Source: an uncultured Acetatifactor sp.
Lineage (GTDB): Bacteria > Bacillota > Clostridia > Lachnospirales > Lachnospiraceae
Length of the DNA stretch: 64,000 nucleotides
Assembly (NCBI GenBank): GCA_910584375.1
Contig: CAJUAH010000002.1
Coordinates: 62,001-126,000, forward strand
Reading direction: 5' to 3'
In this document: positions 9,178 to 17,952 of the stretch, in pieces
How positions within the stretch are numbered: position 1 is the stretch's first letter
Layout of the letters: each line of letters begins with the position of its first letter
Position numbers and translations under genes: made by a program
The notes under the pieces: model-generated
Databases searched by the model: none
What the model was told of the DNA's origin: nothing
What the model saw: the letters and a program-made list of their open reading frames with translations, nothing else

Positions 9178-9417
9178 TCAGGATTGGGATTTCCTGTGCC
9201 CATATTTTTCTCCCAGATTTTCCATTGTACCATCCTCCCTCTGGATGGTAATGCTGTCCAATTGTCCCCGGAGATTGGCCCGCACGCTGGCCACATACTC
9301 CTGCCGCAGCGCCGCCTGCTCTTCTTTTTCCTCCGGGGTCAGCCCCCCTTCCCCCTGCGATTTGTGATACAGTTCGTTGATCCTGGCGATCTTCTGTTCC
9401 ATAGTCTGTTTGTCCAT
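9178..9417 (-). CDS. DUF896 (YnzC-type) small protein
   Basis: A 79-residue protein of the DUF896 family, recognised from KIARINELYHKSQGEGGL, LTPEEKEEQAALRQEY and the C-terminal LDSITIQREDG. Bacillus members form small helical-hairpin proteins; one is SOS-induced, but no general function is established. The strand order proB, this gene, cyclo-ligase gene, proA suggests cotranscription. GGAAAGAG precedes the ATG. No LexA-like box was seen by eye in front of it. Confidence 0.88.
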   Translation of the reverse strand: MDKQTMEQKIARINELYHKSQGEGGLTPEEKEEQAALRQEYVASVRANLRGQLDSITIQREDGTMENLGEKYGHRKSQS

Positions 9418-9489
9418 AGATTACTCTTTCCGCGGCATATGCCGCTCTAATTAACCCTTCCGCCCCGTCCCCGCCACGAAAGCCGAAAC

Positions 9490-10386
9490 TTACTGTCTGT
9501 GCAGGTGGCTGACAAAATCCGGCAGATCAAATGTCTCGTCCCTGTGGGCCACAAACAGCGTGCCCTCCTCCCTGCCGTCCAGTATCCTGTGCAGTATGCC
9601 GATATCCCTGCTGTTGGCGATCACCATATCTGCTCCCGAACAGGTGGCGATCCGGGCCGCCTGCAGCTTGGTGTTCATGCCGCCGGTTCCCACATTGCTG
9701 CCCGTGCTGCCCTTGCCCATGGCCAGCAGTTCCTCCGTCAGCTCGTCTACCTGAGGAATAAATGCCGCCTGGGGATTGCGCCGGGGATCGTCCGTGTACA
9801 GCCCGTCTATATCGGAGAGCAGAATCAGCAGATCCGCCTCCACCAGCGCCGCTACTATGGCGGACAGGGTATCGTTGTCCCCGATCTCGATCTCGTAGGT
9901 GGCCACCGTGTCGTTTTCATTGACAATGGGAATAACCCCCATCTGCAACAACTGGGCAAAGGTATTGTGGGCGTTATAACGGTTCAGATCGTCCACGATG
10001 GTGTTCTTCGTCATCAGTATCTGCGCCGCCACCTGATTGTATTCCGCAAAAAGTTTCTGATAGATCATCATCAGCCGGGCCTGTCCCACGGCGGCACAAG
10101 CCTGTTTCACCGCCATCTGCTGCCCTTTATCCTCTTCCCGGATCTCCCGGATCCCCACCGCTTTTCTGCCTGCGGCGATGGCTCCAGACGTGACCAGGAT
10201 CACGTCTTTGCCCTGGTTGCGAATATCGCACAGCTCCCGCACCAGCTTTTCCAGCCGAATATAGTCCAGATCCCCCGTCTGCCCATGCTGCAAAGAGGAG
10301 GAACCGATCTTCACCACGATCCGCCTCCTGTCCCTGATGGCCTCCCGCAAACTGTTTCCGTGTTCTTCCTTTATTGGTTCCATCAT
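9490..10386 (-). CDS. proB: glutamate 5-kinase, one-domain form
   Basis: First enzyme of proline synthesis; phosphorylates glutamate and is the usual point of proline feedback. The 298 residues cover only the amino-acid kinase domain: RRIVVKIGSSSL (phosphate loop), LVTSGAIAAGR, VGQARLM, VNENDTVAT, GDNDTLSAIVA, LLSDIDGLYT and GTGGMNTKLQAA. The C-terminal PUA domain of the longer (~370-residue) enzymes is absent and the protein ends 30 residues after the kinase fold, a form common in Clostridia. GGAGG sits six bases before the first of two adjacent ATGs. It follows the methyltransferase gene by 30 bp. Confidence 0.96.
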   Translation of the reverse strand: MMEPIKEEHGNSLREAIRDRRRIVVKIGSSSLQHGQTGDLDYIRLEKLVRELCDIRNQGKDVILVTSGAIAAGRKAVGIREIREEDKGQQMAVKQACAAVGQARLMMIYQKLFAEYNQVAAQILMTKNTIVDDLNRYNAHNTFAQLLQMGVIPIVNENDTVATYEIEIGDNDTLSAIVAALVEADLLILLSDIDGLYTDDPRRNPQAAFIPQVDELTEELLAMGKGSTGSNVGTGGMNTKLQAARIATCSGADMVIANSRDIGILHRILDGREEGTLFVAHRDETFDLPDFVSHLHRQ

Positions 10387-10416
10387 AGATTCCTCCGTTC
10401 CTGCTTTGAAACTTCA

Positions 10417-11109
10417 TCACTTTCTGATCAAAAAATACTGTATCATCGGCCCCACTATTTCCTTTTTGTCGATTGTAAAGTGAGCGTCAAGAATGGTTTC
10501 AAATTCTTCTGCCGATAGATCAAATTGATCCTGCCTGCCCAGATACTCTTCTATCAGTTTTGTTATTTCGAATTCAGGACTTCCAATATTGGGAATATCC
10601 AAGACAAATCTCCCATTTGATTTCATAATGCGGGAAAACTCTGCAACTGCCTGTCGCACAAAATCTTTTTCAAAATATTCCAAAGAACCTATACACTCGC
10701 CAATATCAAAAAAATCTGTCCCATAGGGTGTTTCGTGCATACTGCAGCAATGCAGATCGCCAACTGCCACATGATTTTTTGCCGTATATTGCTGTAGCAG
10801 TTCGATCGTTTTGCTACTGATATCGACTCCATAATATGTAGACGGCCAGTCTTTATATCCGGCAAACATTAGATTCAGGCAACATCCCAAGTCAATAAAT
10901 CTCATGCCTGCCTTTGGGGCAAGATACTCGACGATATCTTTTCGAGCGCTATCGGAAAGCGTTTCATCCATCCGCATTTGTTCAAACAACGGGTAATTGG
11001 GATTATCCGTAATATAAGAGGGAAAATTGTCATAAGAATCAATACCTTTTTTTCCCAAATCAATACCTTTATCATACGATTTTGCAACCAAATCCAATTG
11101 TTTTTCCAT
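10417..11109 (-). CDS. class I SAM-dependent methyltransferase
   Basis: A 230-residue soluble protein. Motif I appears as MRFIDLGCCLNLMFAG (a variant of DxGxGxG, with CCLN in place of the usual glycines), then YYGVDIS (motif II acidic residue), DLHCCSMHETPY and FFDIGECIGSLEYF, with FVLDIPNIGS further on. The layout fits a Rossmann methyltransferase acting on a small molecule, but the substrate is not recognisable. Base composition is lower in GC than its neighbours, which hints at a separate history. It lies 30 bp upstream of proB with no visible terminator between, so read-through is likely. GGAG precedes the ATG. Confidence 0.85.
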   Translation of the reverse strand: MEKQLDLVAKSYDKGIDLGKKGIDSYDNFPSYITDNPNYPLFEQMRMDETLSDSARKDIVEYLAPKAGMRFIDLGCCLNLMFAGYKDWPSTYYGVDISSKTIELLQQYTAKNHVAVGDLHCCSMHETPYGTDFFDIGECIGSLEYFEKDFVRQAVAEFSRIMKSNGRFVLDIPNIGSPEFEITKLIEEYLGRQDQFDLSAEEFETILDAHFTIDKKEIVGPMIQYFLIRK

Positions 11110-11370
11110 TTTATTTCTCCATCATCCATACTTTTTGGCAGTTCCGGACAAATACCCATTTATTGCGTGTTTTTCAACGGGCATTCCTTTTCATCGTCTG
11201 TAAGTATATCATGAAACGAAGAAATGGGCAAACATTTCCGCTGCCAAAACAATTTTCTCAATAACACTCCTCTATGGGGCAGGCGGCCCACTCGCTAAAT
11301 CGGAGCAGACCTGATCAAATCAGAAACAGGTCATAACTTTCTAAAAAGACAAATAATCTAATGTTTTTCA
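11110..11370. other. AT-rich spacer, no gene seen
   Basis: Divergent spacer between the methyltransferase gene and the 11535 gene. I see no RNA gene or long repeat. A short CTGAT/ATCAG stem-loop lies near 11315. A weak minus-strand promoter (TTGAAA, 17 bp, TATTTG) may serve the methyltransferase gene. Confidence 0.4.
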
Positions 11371-11399
11371 TTGTAAAGTACCAAATTTTTCTATATAAT
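11371..11399 (+). promoter_or_regulatory. SigA-type promoter for the 11535 gene
   Basis: TTGTAA at 11371-11376 and TATAAT at 11394-11399 are separated by 17 bp. The transcript would carry a leader of about 130 nt before the start at 11535. Confidence 0.65.
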
Positions 11400-11534
11400 A
11401 TTTTTGTTCCAGTTCTTCATACAAAGCCAAAGTAATAGACAACTTGCGAACTTGATTATTATAACCACTGCATCTGTGCTGGGAAGACATTTCACGGAAA
11501 TCTGCCAGCAGCAGAAAAAGAAAGGCGGTACAAG

Positions 11535-12011
11535 ATGGCTTACACATTCAAATCGGAAAGTATGGAAAAATCACCCTGCGGGAGCAAAATCTGCAATATT
11601 ATCGACGGTTTCGCAGACTATGGAAATCAGTTTGCATTAACCTATGGCCGGATCCGGGCGCTGTTTGGCGAGCCTCTCTATGAATCGGAGAATATGGAAG
11701 ACCTTTTTTCCTATTGCGTTTCAGCCACATCAGAGGACGGAGCCACCGTTTATCTGGACGTCTATTGCGCCGGTACAGGCCCCGCCATCGGCGGAGGGCA
11801 AAGCGAGGCCGCAAAAAAGGCCGCCTGTGAACTGACAGCCTGTATCCGCCAGACCGATCCTGTGGATTATTCATGCAAATGCTATTATATGGACGGGCCC
11901 ACCGTACTGGAAGTGGGAATCAAAGACGGTAAGCCCTTCTACCGCGAGGAAGAACTGGTTCTTTCAGAAAAGGAATTCAAAGAACTGTACGCTCGCTTAT
12001 ACAATCTGTAA
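11535..12011 (+). CDS. hypothetical cytoplasmic protein
   Basis: A 158-residue acidic protein that I do not recognise. No signal peptide or membrane segment. It has a central GTGPAIGGGQSEAAKKAACELTA stretch, which could be a loop followed by a helix, and a C-terminal EVGIKDGKPFYREEELVLSEKEFKELYARLY that looks like a small alpha/beta ending. AAAGG sits about nine bases before the ATG. It is one of few plus-strand genes here, with its own promoter, and faces a convergent FAD oxidoreductase gene across a hairpin. Codon use looks like that of the neighbours, so it is probably a real resident gene. Confidence 0.75.
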   Translation: MAYTFKSESMEKSPCGSKICNIIDGFADYGNQFALTYGRIRALFGEPLYESENMEDLFSYCVSATSEDGATVYLDVYCAGTGPAIGGGQSEAAKKAACELTACIRQTDPVDYSCKCYYMDGPTVLEVGIKDGKPFYREEELVLSEKEFKELYARLYNL

Positions 12012-12026
12012 ATCCTGTAGATCTCA

Positions 12027-12061
12027 GCGGGACTCTGCCGGGTTTCCTGTCAGAGTCCCGC
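12027..12061. terminator. convergent-gene hairpin
   Basis: Perfect 11-bp inverted repeat GCGGGACTCTG / CAGAGTCCCGC with a 13-base loop between two convergent genes; it overlaps the stop codon of the minus-strand gene. There is no T tract on either side, so termination is likely but not certain. Confidence 0.5.
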
Positions 12062-13750
12062 GGGCGGCATATGGGAAGAGGCGATGGCCTCCGCCACACG
12101 GATCCCATCCATGGCGGCGGATGTGATGCCGCCCGCATAACCCGCCCCCTCGCCGCAGGGATATATCCCCATGAATTTTGCCTGCAATGTATCCTCGTTT
12201 CGCAGGATGCGCACCGGGGAGGAGGTGCGGCTCTCCACACCCGACAGTATGGCGTCGGGGCGGTCAAAACCGGGAATCTGCCTGCCAAACTGCTCCATTC
12301 CCTCCAGAAAGGCACGGCCCAGCTCTCCGGGCAGCAGACCGCTTAGATCGCTCTCCCTCCATTTTCCTTTGATGCAGGGCCGCAGGGCAGACTGTTCGCA
12401 TGCCTGAAACAGCCCTTCGACCTCCGGCTCCCCTCCGGCCGCCAATTCCTCCATATCACAACCCTGCTCCACACATGCCTTATATAATCCATAGCGCTGC
12501 ACGGGGACAGCCCCCTGGCCCAGCCTGTATGCCCTCTCCTCCAACCGCCGCTGAAACTCTACCCCCGCAAGCGGATCCGCAGGAGCGTCCGCCGTAGGAT
12601 TTCCGCCGTAGTCTTCGGGAGTTACGGACACGATGACGGCGCTGTTGGCATTGCTGCCGTCCCGACCGCTGTAGCTCATGCCGTTCACCGCCAGCCGCCC
12701 CGGTTCCGAGGAGGCATTGACCACATATCCCCCCGGACACATGCAGAAAGAATACACGCCCCGCCCCCCGGAGGTTCGGGCCGTGACTTTATAGGGCGCG
12801 GCTCCCAACCGCCCCGGATCTTCCATGCCATACTGCGCCAGGTTGATCATACTCTGGGGATGCTCCACCCGCAGACCCACGGCAAAGGGTTTGGCCTCCA
12901 TGGGAAGTCCCGACTCATACAGCATTGCAAAGGTGTCCCGTGCGCTGTGGCCGATGGCAAGCACCAATTGGGAGCAGGGAATGCGCTCCCCGCCGCTGAT
13001 CCGCGCCGCCGCTATGCCCCCGCCGTCCGGCGTCAGCTCCAGCCCCTCCAGGGCAGTTTCAAACAACACCTGTCCCCCGTGGGCCAGTATGTCCTGCCGC
13101 ATGTTTTTCACCACCCGGGACAGCACATCCGTCCCCATATGGGGTTTTGCGTCATACAATATCCGCTCCGGCGCTCCATGAGATACGAAGGTGCGCAGCA
13201 CTTCCCGGTTCCGTCCATACTTGTCTTTAACCAGCGTGTTCAGCTTTCCGTCGGAAAATGTACCCGCGCCGCCCTCGCCGAACTGCACGTTGGACTGTGG
13301 TTGCAGCGGGCCGCCGTCCCAGAAACGCTGCACGTCCTCCCTGCGCCTGTCCACATCCCTGCCCCTCTCCAGCACAATGGGCCGATACCCCCGCAGCGCC
13401 AGGTAATAGGCGCAGAAGAGCCCGGCAGGCCCCATGCCCACGATCACCGGGGGATATGCCAGGGGGACGCCGCCGCTTGCAGGAAAACAATATTTTTGCT
13501 CCGTGACGCGGCTCGCCCGCGCCTGCCCCAGCCGCTTACAGATTCCCGGTTCCAGAGATGGATTTTTCAGTTCCACATCCACCGTGTAGCTGCACCAGAT
13601 CTCCGGCTTTTTCCGGGCGTCTATGGAACAGCGCAGGATCTCCACGGACGCGATCTCCCGCACATCCAGTTTTAACAGCCGGGCCGCCTTTTGCAGGATC
13701 TCCCGCTCTCCCTGGCCCGGCTTTACCTTGACCTGATTGACTCTCAGCAT
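12050..13750 (-). CDS. NAD(P)/FAD-dependent oxidoreductase, COG2509 type
   Basis: A 566-residue flavoprotein of a widespread family of unknown substrate. An N-terminal alpha/beta domain (about 1-85) precedes the FAD-binding Rossmann motif VGMGPAGLFCAYYLALRG. Then come GEGGAGTFSDGKLNT, a typical motif of this family, an ATGHSARD-like IGHSARDTFAMLYESG, and the C-terminal FAD loop CGEGAGYAGGITSAAMDGI. Start chosen at 13750, where AAGGAG lies eight bases ahead; the frame runs 31 codons further upstream but that part is rich in Arg and Gly and unlike the family. Next gene upstream is another FAD enzyme, with 89 bp between. Confidence 0.93.
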   Translation of the reverse strand: MLRVNQVKVKPGQGEREILQKAARLLKLDVREIASVEILRCSIDARKKPEIWCSYTVDVELKNPSLEPGICKRLGQARASRVTEQKYCFPASGGVPLAYPPVIVGMGPAGLFCAYYLALRGYRPIVLERGRDVDRRREDVQRFWDGGPLQPQSNVQFGEGGAGTFSDGKLNTLVKDKYGRNREVLRTFVSHGAPERILYDAKPHMGTDVLSRVVKNMRQDILAHGGQVLFETALEGLELTPDGGGIAAARISGGERIPCSQLVLAIGHSARDTFAMLYESGLPMEAKPFAVGLRVEHPQSMINLAQYGMEDPGRLGAAPYKVTARTSGGRGVYSFCMCPGGYVVNASSEPGRLAVNGMSYSGRDGSNANSAVIVSVTPEDYGGNPTADAPADPLAGVEFQRRLEERAYRLGQGAVPVQRYGLYKACVEQGCDMEELAAGGEPEVEGLFQACEQSALRPCIKGKWRESDLSGLLPGELGRAFLEGMEQFGRQIPGFDRPDAILSGVESRTSSPVRILRNEDTLQAKFMGIYPCGEGAGYAGGITSAAMDGIRVAEAIASSHMPPAGL

Positions 13751-13839
13751 CTTTCGTTCTCCTTCTCCATGCCTGCGGTAATGCGCCGCGCCTGGCCCTC
13801 TGCCCTGCGGACCGTCGGCAATGCGCCCGGGCGTCATAT

Positions 13840-15159
13840 TCACGGATGGCCGTTAGCAGTCGTCGCCGCCCGGCGCGGGATCGACTCAGCAGCTGCCATT
13901 CCCGCCGTATGGCCGCTGGCCCAGGCCCACTGCAGATTGTAGCCGCCGCAGCGCCCGTCCACATGGAGCAGTTCTCCGGCCAGATACAGTCCCGGACTGC
14001 GCAGGGACTGCAGTTGCCCGTCCACTTCTCCCATACTGACGCCGCCCCGGCACACCTGGGCGCTGTCAAAGGAATGGCTGCCGGTGATCGTAAAGGGCAG
14101 ATGGCGGCACAGGAAAAATACCTGCCGCAGCCTGTCCTCTCCCGCGCTGGCCGCCTCCTGCTCCGGAGACAGCCCCGCCAGCCGGATACAGACGCCCATG
14201 ATCTTTTTGTGCAGCATGCCCGTAAAAAAAGTCTCTACGCTCTCCCGGCCCATCCTTTTCAGCCGCAGGCGGCACAGCTCTTCATAGGTATCCGTGTCAT
14301 ACCGGGAAAAAAAGTCCAGTTCCGCCCGCAGTTTCCGGCCCTGCGCCAGCAGCCGGTTCACGCTGCCGCTGAGCTGGAACACCGGGATGCCGGATATACC
14401 GAATTCCGTGAGCTGAATCTCGCCTGTCTCCTGAAATTCTGTCTTCTGGAGCTCTGTGTCCCGGAGTTCTGTTTCCCGATATTCCGCGTAGACCCTTACC
14501 GTTCCCTCCGCCCGCACTCCCGCCAGCGCCTTGCAGTATTTCTCCCCGCAGTGCAGTTGCACCAGAGAAGGTACGGGCGTGACGATCCTGTGCCCCAGGG
14601 TCCGGGCCAGCTCATAGCCGTTGCCGTCCGAGCCCGTCCTGGGTGCGGCCTGCCCTCCGCAGGCCAGAATCACCCGTCTCGCCCGGAGCCTGCGGCCATC
14701 GTCGAGACATACTATGTATTCCCCGGCGGGAATCAGCCGCCGTACCATGGCCTGGGGCAGCAGCGTCACCCCTTCCCTCTCCAAACCGTACCGCAGCACG
14801 TCCAGCACCGTCGCGGCCTGCTCGCTGACAGGGTAGAGATATCCCCGGCGCTCTTTGACCATAAGCCCCAGAGACGCAAAAAAGGCGATGGTTTCCTCCG
14901 TTCCGAAACGCTCCAAAACGGAGGTTGCCACAGCCATATTGTCGCTGTGATAATCCGACGGTTTCAAGTCCAGGTTGCCCAGATTACACTTGCCGTTTCC
15001 GGTCATGAGGATCTTTTTTCCCGGCCGCTCGCCCCGCTCCAGGAGCACCGTCTCCGCGCCGGAACGGGCCGCCGCTATAGCCGCCGTCATGCCCGCCGCG
15101 CCGCCGCCCACCACTGCCACATCATATCTGTCAGCTGGTATAGTTTTCCAAGAAGTCAT
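13840..15159 (-). CDS. HI0933/YhiN-type FAD-binding oxidoreductase
   Basis: A 439-residue flavoprotein of the aminoacetone oxidase-like family. N-terminal VAVVGGGAAGMTAAIAAARSG binds FAD, followed by LLERGERPGKKILMTGNGKCN, which is diagnostic. Further motifs are LACGGQAAPRTGSDGNGYELA, SFDSAQVCRGGV and the C-terminal GLYLAGELLHVDGRCGGYNLQWAWASG. Residues ~235-260 contain a run of short Thr-Glu repeats (TELRDTELQKTEFQETGE) coded by near-repeated GAGTTCTG-like DNA at 14420-14480, probably a lineage-specific loop. Start moved to the ATG at 15159, preceded by GAGGAGA; it overlaps the end of the upstream gene by 29 bp, indicating translational coupling. Confidence 0.93.
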   Translation of the reverse strand: MTSWKTIPADRYDVAVVGGGAAGMTAAIAAARSGAETVLLERGERPGKKILMTGNGKCNLGNLDLKPSDYHSDNMAVATSVLERFGTEETIAFFASLGLMVKERRGYLYPVSEQAATVLDVLRYGLEREGVTLLPQAMVRRLIPAGEYIVCLDDGRRLRARRVILACGGQAAPRTGSDGNGYELARTLGHRIVTPVPSLVQLHCGEKYCKALAGVRAEGTVRVYAEYRETELRDTELQKTEFQETGEIQLTEFGISGIPVFQLSGSVNRLLAQGRKLRAELDFFSRYDTDTYEELCRLRLKRMGRESVETFFTGMLHKKIMGVCIRLAGLSPEQEAASAGEDRLRQVFFLCRHLPFTITGSHSFDSAQVCRGGVSMGEVDGQLQSLRSPGLYLAGELLHVDGRCGGYNLQWAWASGHTAGMAAAESIPRRAATTANGHP

Positions 15160-15886
15160 AGAGACTCTCCTCATCCGCAACATGCATCACTCCGATAATC
15201 TTCTGCTGCAACTGCTGGGGCAGCTCGGACAATCGGATATTGGTATACTGATATACGGTCTGCCGATCTTCCAGATAGACCACGATCAGGTCGTTGACCG
15301 CCACTATATAAAAGCTTTCCGTGGGCTGCACATACCGATAATTCATCTGCACCACCACGCGGCTGGGGGCAAAGGACAGCACCTCCAGGCTCACAAATCC
15401 TCTCTCCTTCTCCGACAGGGGCGGAGCCGCCTCATAATTCTCCATGGCGCTCAGAAACTGTTCCCGGTTCATCCCGATATACATATCCGGTATATCCTCA
15501 ATGATCTCCATCTCCGACCCGCTTAACAGATCCTTCTCCCGCAGTATATAATCCGTCTCCGCATTCAATGTCTCCGGTATACTGATCACCGGAGCCGTCA
15601 CGCCCTCGCCCGTCTCCCCGGCATTCTCTCCGTACGCCTCCATGACCTGGTCATGCCATCCGGGGGACACTGCCCGGGCAGGTTCCCGGGCGCTGTAATC
15701 CGGTTCTTCTATTGACTGTGCCTGCTCTCCCGGTGTCTGCCCGCTCTCCCGTCTAACCGTATCCGGCTGATACCGCTGTGCCAGCCGGGCTCCCAGCAGA
15801 CTGCCCGTAAACCCCGTCAGACCGCATAACAGCAGTCCCAAAGCAAACAAACCTATGCGCCGCCCAGTCGTATCCCTTCGTCCCAT
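15131..15886 (-). CDS. membrane-anchored protein with BofC-like C-terminal domain
   Basis: A 251-residue protein. An N-terminal helix (about 11-33, GLFALGLLLCGLTGFTGSLLG) anchors or exports it; a polar linker follows to about residue 110. The last ~80 residues (NDLIVVYLEDRQTVYQYTNIRLSELPQQLQQKII...DFLENYTS) resemble the C-terminal domain of BofC, the forespore regulator of SpoIVB in Bacillus: the LP.....I motif and terminal LEDYTS-like ending agree. In this lineage the protein may play a sporulation or envelope role; only the domain likeness is seen. AGGAG precedes the ATG; the downstream FAD gene overlaps its 3' end. Confidence 0.75.
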   Translation of the reverse strand: MGRRDTTGRRIGLFALGLLLCGLTGFTGSLLGARLAQRYQPDTVRRESGQTPGEQAQSIEEPDYSAREPARAVSPGWHDQVMEAYGENAGETGEGVTAPVISIPETLNAETDYILREKDLLSGSEMEIIEDIPDMYIGMNREQFLSAMENYEAAPPLSEKERGFVSLEVLSFAPSRVVVQMNYRYVQPTESFYIVAVNDLIVVYLEDRQTVYQYTNIRLSELPQQLQQKIIGVMHVADEESLYDFLENYTS

Positions 15887-15980
15887 CTCCTACCTCTTTT
15901 TCCCACAATCCGTGAAAAACGGCTCGATGAGACGTTTTCCCATGTGCGATTCTGATCTCACACATAGTATCAGCCATATT

Positions 15981-17924
15981 TTATGAAATTATACGTTCCA
16001 GCCATTTTCTGGCCTGTTTTCCGTATAAAATCGAGATTTCATATTCCCGTATATTCTTAGTCACCACCAGTATACAGCCGTATACTATAATGCCCAGCAG
16101 GGCAGCCACCGCCACCGACGCCACGTTGCCCATATGTACGCCCAGCAGTTTTGTGACCAGCGTCATCGCCAGCCCCATGATCCCGGCCCCGGCCAGAGGA
16201 ATGCCCAATATACGGATGTACTCTGTATTGATCCTGCTCTGCCATACACAGTATGCCGCCATGGCCGCCAGCAGCATCGCCGTGGCGGTCAGCTCTCCGG
16301 ACAGAATCCCCGCCGCGCTGTATCCGCTGCTTTTGACAAACATATTCCGCAGCACCAGACTCAAAACCGCCCATATTCCCAGCATTCCCATCAGGATAAG
16401 CCGTTCGCCCCCCGCCAGCAGCACCATGGACAGCAGGATCACCACACCCGCCAGCAGGATCAGTATGCCGCCGGAGCGCAGCAGTTTGGCCAGGCCAGCG
16501 TCTCCCTGGAAAAATCCCGCCGCAATCTGCGGGGCCATCACCGCCATGGTCACCGAAAAATACAGACCCACCACCCACACATAATGCAGACCCACCGAGG
16601 CCACATCCCTTGTATACCGCACATCCTCCCGGCGGACAGCCGCCTGCAGCCTGCCATAGACCGACAGACATCTGGCCGTCAGGAGCAGCAGAATCGCCGC
16701 GCAGAGCAGAAAGCATCTGCCGAAATAACTGCCATAGCCCGCCATCGCCGCCTCTGCGGTAAGCTCCGACGCATACCGTATCCCCTCGTTTCCGCCGGAT
16801 GTCATCGTGGGAACATTTGTGGCCGACGAAGGAGCGTCAGGCATCGTCGTGGGAGCAGCTGCGTCCGGCGAAGAAACGTCAGGCGTCGTCGTGGGGACAG
16901 TTGTAGCCAACGGGGAGCCGTCAGGCGTTGTTGGATCGGCTGTGGCCAATGAGGAGGCGTCCGGCGTTGTCGGATCGGCTGTAGCCAGGGAAGAGGCGTC
17001 CGGTGTCGTAGTCGGGGCAACCGTTGCCGGGGAAGAGGCGTCCGGCGGCGCCGTGGAGACAGCCGCGGCCAGCGAGGAGACACCTGACGGCGCCGGGGTC
17101 AGCGAAGCGGCGGAGCGCAGATAGAATACCGCCCCCAGCACAAAGGGTAACAGTACCAGCAGCGCCGTGCATGTCCCCTGCCAGAGCGCCCCGCAGAACA
17201 CCCGAATGATATCTCCCATACTCTCCGTGCGCCGCAGTCCTTCCGAGCTCCGCTGTTCGTCCGCTTTACGGTCGCTGACCATGTAGACGACAAACAGGAA
17301 CAAAAAGACCAGCAGCTCCGTGAGCAGGATCGCCAGCGCCACGCCCAGCGCCCCGTACATACCGCTGTAACTGTTGTTTTTCAACAGATTGGATACCTTG
17401 CCGCCATAGTCAGCCAGCCGTCTGCCCAGCAGAGAGCCGAATACCAGAAAAAAACCCTGCCGCAGTACCGCGCTGACCAAAGAGGGTATATATCTGCCGC
17501 TGCCCAGAAAATACCCCAGCAGCGCCGCGTCCAGCGCCTGGAACAGCACCACCGGCGCCAGCGCCCGCATGGCGGAGACACTGTACGGCACCAGAAAGAC
17601 CTTCCGCGCCAGCGTATCCGACAACAAAAGCAGAAACAGGGACAGCAGAACGCCCACGATCCCCTGCAGCAGCAGAAACTGCCCACGCATCCGGGCCGCT
17701 CCCCTGTACTGCCCTTTGTTCCTGCGGTTCCTCTGTAGTCTGGCGATCACATCCGACACCCCGAAAGTCACCGTCAGCGTAAACAGGCTGATCCCCTCCA
17801 GAGCCACGGCCAGACAGGCCAGCCCGCCGTTCCCCAGTATTTTTCCCATGCCGGCCATGCCCAGCAGGCCGATGACATAGGTGTAGCATATGATCTGTTT
17901 TCTCTTTATCTCCTGTTGTTTCAT
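15981..17924 (-). CDS. MOP/SpoVB-like polysaccharide flippase with Pro/Thr/Ser/Ala repeat loop
   Basis: A 647-residue multi-helix membrane protein. The N-terminal half (residues ~10-270) shows helices such as ICYTYVIGLLGMAGMGKIL and FLLLQGIVGVLLSLFLLLLS, with a family-like ALAPVVLFQALDAALLGYFLGSGRY segment. The second half (~390-630) shows six or more helices. This fits the multidrug/oligosaccharidyl-lipid/polysaccharide family, close to SpoVB/MurJ proteins that flip lipid-linked precursors. Between the halves, residues ~280-378 form about seven repeats of 13-14 residues (for example TPDASSLATADPT), likely in an outward-facing loop. The gene follows ybeY by 28 bp. Transport substrate is unknown. 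Confidence 0.85.
   Translation of the reverse strand: MKQQEIKRKQIICYTYVIGLLGMAGMGKILGNGGLACLAVALEGISLFTLTVTFGVSDVIARLQRNRRNKGQYRGAARMRGQFLLLQGIVGVLLSLFLLLLSDTLARKVFLVPYSVSAMRALAPVVLFQALDAALLGYFLGSGRYIPSLVSAVLRQGFFLVFGSLLGRRLADYGGKVSNLLKNNSYSGMYGALGVALAILLTELLVFLFLFVVYMVSDRKADEQRSSEGLRRTESMGDIIRVFCGALWQGTCTALLVLLPFVLGAVFYLRSAASLTPAPSGVSSLAAAVSTAPPDASSPATVAPTTTPDASSLATADPTTPDASSLATADPTTPDGSPLATTVPTTTPDVSSPDAAAPTTMPDAPSSATNVPTMTSGGNEGIRYASELTAEAAMAGYGSYFGRCFLLCAAILLLLTARCLSVYGRLQAAVRREDVRYTRDVASVGLHYVWVVGLYFSVTMAVMAPQIAAGFFQGDAGLAKLLRSGGILILLAGVVILLSMVLLAGGERLILMGMLGIWAVLSLVLRNMFVKSSGYSAAGILSGELTATAMLLAAMAAYCVWQSRINTEYIRILGIPLAGAGIMGLAMTLVTKLLGVHMGNVASVAVAALLGIIVYGCILVVTKNIREYEISILYGKQARKWLERIIS
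16792..17100. repeat. in-frame minisatellite in flippase gene
   Basis: Seven to eight tandem units begin at about 16792, 16834, 16876, 16918, 16957, 16996, 17038 and 17080, giving lengths of 42, 42, 42, 39, 39, 42 and 42 bp. All are multiples of three, so the reading frame is kept. The two 39-bp units starting at 16918 and 16957 are the most alike; the outer units are more diverged. Confidence 0.85.
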
Positions 17925-17952
17925 GTCCGGTTTCTCTTTCCTCCAAGCGTGC

